Of a stretch of DNA of 6,142 nt, positions 1 to 5,228 are shown piece by piece. Origin of the DNA: Burkholderiales bacterium (GTDB taxonomy: Bacteria > Pseudomonadota > Gammaproteobacteria > Burkholderiales > Burkholderiaceae_C). Location: NCBI GenBank assembly GCA_947474415.1, contig CANJKD010000166.1:1-6142 (forward strand). The letters are read 5' to 3'. The notes beneath the pieces were generated by a model. It was given only the letters and a program-made list of their open reading frames with translations. It searched no databases and had not been told where the DNA came from. Position 1 is the first letter of the stretch. Every line of letters starts with the position of its first letter. The position numbers were made by a program, and so were the translations under genes.

Positions 1-1126
1 ATTCATAGGCGACAGGGCGCGAGCCTTCGACCAGCACGCGCTGGCGCAGCAGCGTGCGGCGCACGGCGGGTTGCAGCGCGATCGGGTCGGCACCCGCAGG
101 CCTGACTGCGGCCGCCGCCCCAGCTGCTGCGCTGGCCACGGGCCGCAGCGCCGGGCCCACCACTGCACGCGACTGCAGCCGCTCCTGCGCGTAGCGCAAG
201 GCATTCTGGTGCGCGTTCTCGGCATGCGCCAGGCCTTGCATCGCGACATGCAGGCGAGCCGAATTCATCATCGCGAACATCGCCATCAGGCCGCGGTTCG
301 GCTCGCCGACGAGCCAGCCAGTGGCGCCTTCCAGGCTCATCACGCAAGTGGCGCTGCCCTTGATGCCCATCTTCTTCTCGATGCCGTCACAACGCAGCGC
401 GTTGCGCGTGCCGTCGGGCGTGAACTTCGGGCACAGGAACAGCGAGATGCCCTTGGTGCCGGCGGGTGCGTCCTGCAGGCGTGCGAGCACGAGGTGGACG
501 ATGTTGTCGCTCAGGTCGTGCTCGCCGCCCGAGATGAATATCTTGTTGCCGCGCAACCGGTAGCTGCCATCGGCCTGCGCTTCGGCACGCGTCTTCAGCA
601 AGCCGAGGTCGGAGCCGGCCTGCGCTTCGGTCAGGCACATCGTGGCGAGCCATTCGCCGCTGACGACCTTGCCGAGGTAGGCGGCCTTCAACGCCGGTGA
701 GGCGTGCGCATGCAGGCATTCGTAGGCGCCGTGCAGCAGGCCGGGGTACATGGTCCAGGCGTGGTTCGCGCTAGCGAGCATCTCGAACAGCGCGGCATTC
801 AGAACCTGCGGCAGGCCCTGGCCGCCCGCGTCGGGGGCGCAGGCCAGTGCCGGCCAGCCGGCGGCGACGAAGGCGCGATAGGCCGCGCCGAAGCCGGCGG
901 GCGTGCGCACCTCGCCGTCGCTCCAGCGGCAGCCTTCGAGGTCGCCGCCGGCATTCGTCGGTGCGAGCACGTCGCGCGCGAACTTGGCGGCTTCGTCGAG
1001 GATCTGCTGTGCGGTTCCGGCATCGAGGTCGGCGAAGGCGGGCAGCTTCGCCCATTGGGCCGGCAGGCCGAGCACGTCTTCGATCACATAGCGCATGTCG
1101 CGCAGCGGGGGTTCGTAGTGCCACAT
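1..1126 (-). CDS. Acyl-CoA dehydrogenase, long C-terminal-domain family, 3' end cut by window
   Basis: This FAD flavoenzyme should oxidise an acyl-CoA to the 2-enoyl-CoA in the cytoplasm. The frame is open from the ATG at 1126 to the left edge, giving 375 codons and one extra base. The N-terminus (MWHYEPPLRDMRYVIEDVLG) is typical of the roughly 600-residue family that includes 3-methylthiopropanoyl-CoA dehydrogenase (DmdC). Seen in order: helical N-terminal domain (about 1-155); the flavin/substrate segment CLTEAQAGSD (164-173); IFISGGEHD (196-204); KMGIKGSATC (252-261); and the start of the C-terminal helical domain (QGLAHAENAHQNALRYAQERLQ, split around 297-318). The catalytic glutamate expected further on lies outside the window. 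An Ala/Val/Pro-rich stretch sits at 321-346. The gene follows livF by 12 bases with a Shine-Dalgarno sequence overlapping the livF stop, so it is very probably co-transcribed with the transporter. The substrate is unknown; DmdC activity itself cannot be claimed. The family call is secure. Confidence 0.93.
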   Translation of the reverse strand, partial: MWHYEPPLRDMRYVIEDVLGLPAQWAKLPAFADLDAGTAQQILDEAAKFARDVLAPTNAGGDLEGCRWSDGEVRTPAGFGAAYRAFVAAGWPALACAPDAGGQGLPQVLNAALFEMLASANHAWTMYPGLLHGAYECLHAHASPALKAAYLGKVVSGEWLATMCLTEAQAGSDLGLLKTRAEAQADGSYRLRGNKIFISGGEHDLSDNIVHLVLARLQDAPAGTKGISLFLCPKFTPDGTRNALRCDGIEKKMGIKGSATCVMSLEGATGWLVGEPNRGLMAMFAMMNSARLHVAMQGLAHAENAHQNALRYAQERLQSRAVVGPALRPVASAAAGAAAAVRPAGADPIALQPAVRRTLLRQRVLVEGSRPVAYE

Positions 1127-1141
1127 GGTCGTCAGCCCTCA
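1127..1141 (-). promoter_or_regulatory. Ribosome binding site of the acyl-CoA dehydrogenase, overlapping the livF stop
   Basis: On the minus strand the sequence reads TGAGGGCTGACGACC and then ATG. The GAGGG is a fair Shine-Dalgarno match and begins inside the livF stop codon, 10 bases before the start. This supports the ATG at 1126 over the out-of-frame GTG at 1124 and suggests translational coupling to livF. Confidence 0.6.
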
Positions 1142-1879
1142 GGCCGCGCTCTGGCGCGCCGCACCGAGGTAGGTGTCGATCACGCGCGAGTCGTTGGCGA
1201 GGTGTTCGGCCGGGCCTTCGAGTGCGATCTCGCCCATCTCCAGCACATAGCCGTAGTCGGCCACTTCGAGGGCGGCACGCGCGTTCTGTTCGACCAGCAG
1301 AATCGTCACGCCGGTGCGGCGCAGGCCCGAGATGGTGGTGAAGATGTCGCGCACCACCAGCGGTGCCAGGCCCAGGCTGGGCTCGTCGAGCATCAGCAGC
1401 GTGGGCTTGCTCATCAGCGCGCGGCCGACCGCGAGCATCTGGCGCTCACCGCCCGAAAGCGTGCCCGCCAGTTGCGTGCGCCGCTCCTTCAGGCCCGGGA
1501 ACAGCGCGTACACCTCTTCGAGCGCAGCCGTGCTGTTCTTCCTGCCCAGCCGCACCTGGCGATACGCACCGAGCAGCAGGTTGTCTTCGACCGGCATCGT
1601 GCCGAACAGGGCGCGTGTCTCGGGCACCAGCGCCATGCCTTGCATCACGCGCTCTTCGAGCGTGTCGAGCACGATGGAGTTGCCTTGGTATTCGAGCTGA
1701 CCGCGCGACGGCAGCACGCCCATCAACGCATTCAGCAGCGTCGACTTGCCGGCCCCGTTCGGGCCGATCACGGTGACGACGCTGCCTTTCGCCGCCTTCA
1801 GGTTCAGGCCGTGCAAAACCTCGGCGCGGCCGTAGCCGGCGTGCAGGTCGGTGACGTTCAACAACAGGTCGGAGGTCAT
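1139..1879 (-). CDS. livF: LivF-type ABC transporter ATP-binding protein
   Basis: This is one of the two cytoplasmic ATPases of a branched-chain amino acid/amide-type importer. With the ATG at 1879 it has 246 residues, the usual LivF size. Visible motifs: Walker A GPNGAGKST (39-47); LVPETRALFGTMPVEDN (84-100), where the Q-loop position is Glu, as is common in LivF; a canonical signature LSGGE (141-145); Walker B LLMLDE (161-166) followed by PSLGLAP; and VEQNA (196-200), where LivG proteins have VEHDM, so the H-switch histidine is Gln198. The C-terminus has the family-typical TYLG. An in-frame ATG at 1915 would add 12 residues, but the family-like sequence begins at MTSDLLLNVTDLHAGYG. Neither start has a strong ribosome binding site. 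The gene is separated from livM-livG by 436 palindrome-rich bases and abuts the acyl-CoA dehydrogenase. The LivF identity is firm and the transported substrate is not known. Confidence 0.95.
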   Translation of the reverse strand: MTSDLLLNVTDLHAGYGRAEVLHGLNLKAAKGSVVTVIGPNGAGKSTLLNALMGVLPSRGQLEYQGNSIVLDTLEERVMQGMALVPETRALFGTMPVEDNLLLGAYRQVRLGRKNSTAALEEVYALFPGLKERRTQLAGTLSGGERQMLAVGRALMSKPTLLMLDEPSLGLAPLVVRDIFTTISGLRRTGVTILLVEQNARAALEVADYGYVLEMGEIALEGPAEHLANDSRVIDTYLGAARQSAA

Positions 1880-2026
1880 GTCGTTGGTGCTCAGGTGGCT
1901 TGTCGGAAGATGCATGTCGAGATTCGGGGCGGCAAGGCGGTGGCAGTTCGCAACAAACAAAGACCCGTGCCAGCAGGGTCGCGGGCGGGTGAGTGGCGGC
2001 GCGCCTCTGAAGCTGAGCCCGGACGT

Positions 2027-2048
2027 AAAGCCTGCCCGCGCAGGCTTT
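2027..2048. repeat. Perfect 9-bp stem-loop, weak terminator-like
   Basis: The arms are AAAGCCTGC (2027-2035) and GCAGGCTTT (2040-2048) with a four-base loop. On the plus strand one further T follows, making TTTT. On the minus strand, the transcribed one, the stem ends in TTT and then ACG, so the U-tract is too short for a strong intrinsic terminator. It could slow or partly stop transcription between livM-livG and livF. Confidence 0.6.
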
Positions 2049-2061
2049 TCGCCTGGCGAAG

Positions 2062-2082
2062 GCCAGCCGCTCTGCGGCTGGC
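2062..2082. repeat. Perfect 9-bp stem-loop, GC-only arms
   Basis: The arms are GCCAGCCGC (2062-2070) and GCGGCTGGC (2074-2082), with a TCT loop. There is no T-run on either side, so this is a structural or repeat hairpin and not a terminator. It lies 13 bases from the 2027-2048 stem-loop. Confidence 0.6.
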
Positions 2083-2109
2083 GCTGAGGAGCGCAGCAGA
2101 CCGAGGTTG

Positions 2110-2124
2110 CCCCGAAACGCGGGG
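2110..2124. repeat. Short stem-loop CCCCG/CGGGG
   Basis: The arms are CCCCG (2110-2114) and CGGGG (2120-2124) around a five-base loop AAACG. It is weak alone in GC-rich DNA, but it sits in line between two much longer palindromes, which makes it a likely part of the same composite element. Confidence 0.4.
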
Positions 2125-2125
2125 T

Positions 2126-2178
2126 CGAGCGCACACTGTCTGAGCCCCTGTATTTTCAGGGGCGAGTTTGTGCGCTCG
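2126..2178. repeat. Nested inverted repeat: 10-bp outer and 7-bp inner stems
   Basis: The outer arms CGAGCGCACA (2126-2135) and TGTGCGCTCG (2169-2178) are perfect complements. Inside them GCCCCTG (2144-2150) and CAGGGGC (2157-2163) form a second perfect stem around the loop TATTTT. The AT-rich loop stands out from the surrounding GC-rich DNA. The right outer arm can also pair in other ways: GGCGAG (2161-2166) with CTCGCC (2175-2180), or GCTCGC (2174-2179) with GCGAGC (2188-2193). This is the strongest palindrome in the window. Confidence 0.65.
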
Positions 2179-2204
2179 CCTCGGGCTGCGAGCACCGCAA
2201 GGCA

Positions 2205-2243
2205 GTCGGCGCGAAGCGCAGACCGCTTCAGCGAAGTGCCGAC
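2205..2243. repeat. Two-tier stem-loop GTCGGC/GCCGAC with inner GAAGCG/CGCTTC
   Basis: The outer arms are GTCGGC (2205-2210) and GCCGAC (2238-2243). The inner arms are GAAGCG (2213-2218) and CGCTTC (2224-2229) around a five-base loop. It marks the livM-livG-proximal end of the palindrome cluster. No T-run follows on the minus strand. Confidence 0.5.
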
Positions 2244-2315
2244 GCTCGCCCACCCGTGGCCCTGCCCGCACCACTGATCGCACGCAAACAAAAGGGCCGC
2301 CAAACGACAGCATGC

Positions 2316-4076
2316 TCAATGCTCCGTGCCGAGATAAGCCGCCCGAACCGCCGGGCTCGCCTGCACCACATCCGGTGTGCCTTCGATCAGCTTGGTGCCG
2401 AACTCCATCACCACGATGCGGTCGACCAGGCCCATCACCAGGTCCATGTCGTGCTCGACGAGCAGGATCGACAGGCCTTCGCCGCGCAGTTGGCGCAACA
2501 CATCGGCCAGGCCCTGCTTCTCTTTCAGGCGCAGGCCGGCGGCCGGCTCATCAAGCAGCAGCAGCGTCGGGTCGGCGCACAGGGCGCGCGCGATTTCCAT
2601 CAAGCGCTGCGGCCCGAGCGCCAGGTTGCCGGCCAGTTCGTGCATGCGGTCGGCCATGCCGATGCGGCGCAACTGCTTCTCGGCTTCCTTCAGCAGTTGG
2701 CGTTCCTCGCCACGGTCGAGCTTCAGCATCGCCGAGGCCACGCCGCGCGAGCCACGCAGGTGCGCGCCGAGCGCCACGTTTTCCAGCACCGTCATGCCGG
2801 CGATCATCTTCACGTGCTGGAAGGTGCGCGACACGCCGCGCTTCGCGATCTCGCGCGAGGGCAGGCCGTCGATGCGTTCGCCGCGCAGCGTGACCGAGCC
2901 GCGGGTTGCCGGCAGCACGCCGGTCACGAGGTTGAAGGTGGTCGACTTGCCGGCGCCGTTCGGGCCGATCAGGCCGAGGATCTCGCCGGCGCGCACCTGG
3001 AAGCTCACGTCGTTCACGGCCACCAGGCCACCGAACTCCTTGCGTGCCTTGTTCACGTCGAGCACCACCTCGCCATGCTTTGGTCTGGCGCGCTCCGGCA
3101 GCGCGGGCGCATCACGCCAATCCACCTTGCGCGGCACGCGCGGCAGGCGCGCTTCGATGAAGGCCCAGATGCCGTCACGCGCATATTGCAACACCAGCAC
3201 CAGCAACACGCCGAACACGATGATCTCGTAGTTGCCGCTGCCGCCCAGCAGCCTGGGCAGCCAGACCTGCAACTGGTCTTCGAGGATCTTCACGACCGCC
3301 GCGCCCATCAGCGCGCCCCAGACGTGGCCGACGCCACCGATGACCGCCATGAACAGGTACTCGATGCCCATCTTCAGCCCGAAGGGCGACGGGTTCACGG
3401 TGCGCTGGAAGTGCGCGAACAACCAGCCCGACACACTGGCCAGCAAGGCCGCGAGCACGAAGGCGGTGACCTTGGTCCGGAAGGTGTTCACACCCATCGC
3501 CTCGGCCATCGTCGAGCCGCCCTTCACGGCGCGCAAGGCGCGGCCGGTGCGCGAGTCGAGCAGGTTGGTGGCGGCGATGGAGGCCAGCACCACCAGCAGC
3601 CACAACAGGTAGAAGAAGCTGCGGCCGGTGTTCAGTTCAATGCCGAAGAAGCGCAGCGCCGGCACGCCGAGCAGGCCGTCGTACTTGCCCAGTGCGTCGA
3701 TGTTGCCGAGCAGGTAGAACAGGCTCAAACCCCAGGCGATGGTGGCCAGCGGCAGGTAATGGCCCGACATGCGCAGCGTGATCCAGCCGAGGATCAGCGC
3801 GGCGACGCCGGTGAACACCAGGCCGATCCAGACTGTGAGCCAGGGCGACATGCCGTGCGTCAGCGTGAGGTAGGCTGCGGTGTACGCGCCCAGCCCGACG
3901 AACGCGGCCTGCCCGAACGAGGTGAGCCCGGCCACACCGGTGAGCAGCACCAGGCCGATCACGACCAGCGTGTACAGGCCGATGTAGTTGGCCTGCGTGA
4001 TCCAGAACTCGGGGACCGGGAGTTGCGGCAGGACGGCGAGCAGTGCCACGAAGGCGATCAGGAAGTACTTTCTCAT
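2316..4076 (-). CDS. livM-livG: LivM-LivG fusion: permease joined to ATP-binding domain of a Liv-type ABC importer
   Basis: This single 586-residue polypeptide combines an inner-membrane channel subunit with a cytoplasmic ATPase. Residues 1 to about 305 are LivM: repeated hydrophobic segments, GQAAFVGLGAYTAAYLTL (55-72), the ATPase-contact region GRALRAVKGGSTMAEAMGVN (178-197), and NPSPFGLKMGIEYLFMAVIGG (from 228). A charged Pro/Arg linker (about 308-336) leads to LivG: Walker A GPNGAGKST (371-379), Q-loop RTFQ (417-420), Walker B LLLLDE (505-510), and VEHDM (540-544) with the H-switch His542. The signature reads LALGP (485-489) instead of the LAYGQ or LSYGQ usual in LivG. The start is ATG at 4076, four bases after livH, with a GAGGAG ribosome binding site seven bases upstream. 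There is no stop or frameshift between the halves, so the fusion appears genuine. Similar fusions are, to my knowledge, known in proteobacterial HAAT systems. Confidence 0.95.
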   Translation of the reverse strand: MRKYFLIAFVALLAVLPQLPVPEFWITQANYIGLYTLVVIGLVLLTGVAGLTSFGQAAFVGLGAYTAAYLTLTHGMSPWLTVWIGLVFTGVAALILGWITLRMSGHYLPLATIAWGLSLFYLLGNIDALGKYDGLLGVPALRFFGIELNTGRSFFYLLWLLVVLASIAATNLLDSRTGRALRAVKGGSTMAEAMGVNTFRTKVTAFVLAALLASVSGWLFAHFQRTVNPSPFGLKMGIEYLFMAVIGGVGHVWGALMGAAVVKILEDQLQVWLPRLLGGSGNYEIIVFGVLLVLVLQYARDGIWAFIEARLPRVPRKVDWRDAPALPERARPKHGEVVLDVNKARKEFGGLVAVNDVSFQVRAGEILGLIGPNGAGKSTTFNLVTGVLPATRGSVTLRGERIDGLPSREIAKRGVSRTFQHVKMIAGMTVLENVALGAHLRGSRGVASAMLKLDRGEERQLLKEAEKQLRRIGMADRMHELAGNLALGPQRLMEIARALCADPTLLLLDEPAAGLRLKEKQGLADVLRQLRGEGLSILLVEHDMDLVMGLVDRIVVMEFGTKLIEGTPDVVQASPAVRAAYLGTEH

Positions 4077-4089
4077 CGGGTCACTCCTC
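4077..4089 (-). promoter_or_regulatory. Ribosome binding site of livM-livG inside the end of livH
   Basis: The minus strand reads GAGGAGTGACCCG and then ATG. GAGGAG, the last two Glu codons of LivH, is a strong Shine-Dalgarno sequence at seven-base spacing. It fixes the livM-livG start at 4076 and implies translational coupling with livH. Confidence 0.8.
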
Positions 4090-5121
4090 GTCGTCCTGCG
4101 GGCCGTGCTGGAACGAACGCCAGAGCAGCACCGGGATGATCACGGTGAACACGATCACCTCCTTGAAGGCACTTGCATAGAACGAGCCGAAGCTCTCCAG
4201 CAAGCCGACGAACAGTGCGCCGAGCGCTGCGGCCGGGTAGCTCGCCAGGCCACCGAAGATCGCGGCGACGAAGCCTTTCAGGCCGATCAGGAAACCCGAG
4301 TCGTAGAACAGCGTCGTCGTCGGCCCGATCAGCAGGCCCGACAGCGCACCCATGAACGCGGCCAGACCGAAGCTCAGCTTGCCCGCGCCCGAAGTGGAAA
4401 TACCCATCAGCCGCGCGCCGAGCCGGTTCACTGCGGTGGCGCGCAAGGCCTTGCCGCGCAGCGTGCGTTCGAAGAACAGGAACAACACCAGGATCAGCGC
4501 GATCGACACCATGAAGATGATCACCGCCTGGCCCGACAGCGTGAGCGCGCCGGCGCTGAAGCGCGCGTCCCAGAAGCTCGGGTTGCGGTAGCCCTCGGCG
4601 CCGAAGAACAGCAGGCCCAGGCCGGTGAGCGCGAAGTGCACGCCGACCGACACGATCAGCAGCACCAGCACGGTGGCGTCGGCCAGCTTCTCGTAGGCGA
4701 GGCGGTACACCAGCGGGCCGAGCGGCGTGACGATGGCGAGCGTGAGCAGGCTTTGCAGCAGCAGCGGCAGCTTCAGCGGCGCGGCCCACCAGGTGATGGC
4801 GACGACCGCTGCCGGCACGATCAGCGACCGGCCCGCCGTGCCCAAAGCCCGGCCAGCCGGCACGCCGCGTTTCAAGGCCGCGATCACATCGAGCACGGCA
4901 GCCATCAGCGCCAGCACCGCCAGCAACCACACGGTGCCCGGCACCTTGCCCATCTGCAGCAGCGCGAGCGTGAGTGCGCCATAGGCGACGAACTCGCCCT
5001 GCGGGATGAAGATGACCCGCGTGACCGCGAACACCAGCACGGTGGCCAGTGCGAGCAGCGCGTAGATGGCGCCGTTGGTGGCACCGTCCAGCATCAGGAT
5101 GCTGGCGATCGAGAAGTCCAT
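4081..5121 (-). CDS. livH: LivH-type ABC transporter permease
   Basis: This inner-membrane channel subunit should pair with the LivM half of the downstream fusion. Counted from ATG 5121 it has 346 residues and is hydrophobic throughout, with many transmembrane stretches. Family landmarks are NGAIYALLALATVLVFAVTR (16-35), IPQGEFVAYGA (39-49), the cytoplasmic ATPase-contact region TLRGKALRATAVNRLGARLMG (220-240), and GLKGFVAAIFGGLASYPAA (280-298). It is some 40 residues longer than E. coli LivH. The excess lies at about 78-125, where a basic loop (LKRGVPAGRALGTAGR) is followed by further hydrophobic sequence. An in-frame GTG at 5130 would add MAP, but the ATG has a GGTGG five bases upstream and the GTG has no ribosome binding site. 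The C-terminus QDDEE overlaps the next gene's ribosome binding site. Family identity is firm; ligand specificity is not readable. Confidence 0.94.
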   Translation of the reverse strand: MDFSIASILMLDGATNGAIYALLALATVLVFAVTRVIFIPQGEFVAYGALTLALLQMGKVPGTVWLLAVLALMAAVLDVIAALKRGVPAGRALGTAGRSLIVPAAVVAITWWAAPLKLPLLLQSLLTLAIVTPLGPLVYRLAYEKLADATVLVLLIVSVGVHFALTGLGLLFFGAEGYRNPSFWDARFSAGALTLSGQAVIIFMVSIALILVLFLFFERTLRGKALRATAVNRLGARLMGISTSGAGKLSFGLAAFMGALSGLLIGPTTTLFYDSGFLIGLKGFVAAIFGGLASYPAAALGALFVGLLESFGSFYASAFKEVIVFTVIIPVLLWRSFQHGPQDDEE

Positions 5122-5228
5122 GGGGGCCACCGGGCTGTTGAATGGCCAGCGGGTGGGCTGGCCGGATGGTCATTGTGCCCGGCTGCCGCGAGGCTGGCCA
5201 CAGGCATCAAGCTTTAGTAATCAAGCAA
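5122..5228 (-). promoter_or_regulatory. livH leader with hairpin and possible RBS-occluding stem
   Basis: This is the gap between the binding-protein gene and livH. A perfect 7-bp hairpin is formed by GGCCAGC (5144-5150) and GCTGGCC (5157-5163), plus-strand order, with a six-base loop. A second GGCTGGCC at 5192-5199 could compete for the same partner arm. An enclosing 6-bp stem, CCGGGC (5130-5135) with GCCCGG (5177-5182), would pair two bases of the GGTGG ribosome binding site (5127-5131 on the minus strand). No T-run follows, so this is not an intrinsic terminator. Such structures between a binding-protein gene and permease genes commonly lower permease expression or protect upstream mRNA; here that role is an inference. 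Confidence 0.4.

Larger units (their letters stand above)
1880..2315. other. 436-base intergenic region between livM-livG and livF, palindrome-rich
   Basis: No credible gene is present here. The middle (about 2027-2243) holds five perfect inverted repeats in succession, listed separately, and there are shorter ones such as GACCC/GGGTC at 1962-1966 and 1976-1980. The outermost bases show a weak imperfect match: GCGGGCGGGTG at 1981-1991 against CACCCG at 2251-2256 and GCCCGC at 2264-2269. Such density in an otherwise compact operon looks like a composite repetitive extragenic element rather than a single terminator. No transposase or clear target-site duplication is visible. I searched the minus-strand sequence before livF for spaced -35/-10 hexamers and found no convincing pair. 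Expression of livF and the dehydrogenase may therefore depend on read-through. Confidence 0.6.

Noticed and set aside
1916..1990. Promoter for livF upstream of its start
   Set aside because: TTGTTT/TTGCGA-like hexamers occur, but there is no -10-like hexamer at suitable spacing.
2027..2048. Strong intrinsic terminator after livM-livG
   Set aside because: The stem is good, but the minus-strand U-tract is only three bases and livF is needed for a working transporter. Kept only as a stem-loop.
704..2143. A 479-codon plus-strand frame across livF and the dehydrogenase start
   Set aside because: Antisense shadow with low-information composition that runs across two real genes and the palindromic gap. 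No motif supports it.
1891..2313. Minus-strand open frame starting just after the livM-livG stop and filling the intergenic gap
   Set aside because: Its Arg/Ala-rich peptide resembles no family I know, and it is built from inverted-repeat arms, as expected for translation of a palindromic repeat. It has no clear ribosome binding site.
2256..4139. A 627-codon open frame on the plus strand, antisense to livM-livG, longer than the real gene
   Set aside because: It is rich in His, Gln, Arg and Ala with no recognisable domain, and is explained by G/C-ending codons on the opposite strand, which rarely produce antisense stops. The minus-strand frame encodes a clear LivM-LivG protein.
5122..5130. 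GTG at 5130 as the livH start
   Set aside because: It has no ribosome binding site. The ATG at 5121 has GGTGG at five-base spacing and begins the family-like sequence.
3988..5217. A 409-codon plus-strand frame antisense to livH
   Set aside because: His/Gln/Arg-rich antisense shadow. The minus strand encodes an unmistakable membrane permease.
5164..5228. Promoter for livH in the gap after the binding-protein gene
   Set aside because: TTGATT and TTGATG are present, but the only AT-containing -10 candidate (CACAAT) lies about 26 bases beyond the nearest, too far for sigma-70.
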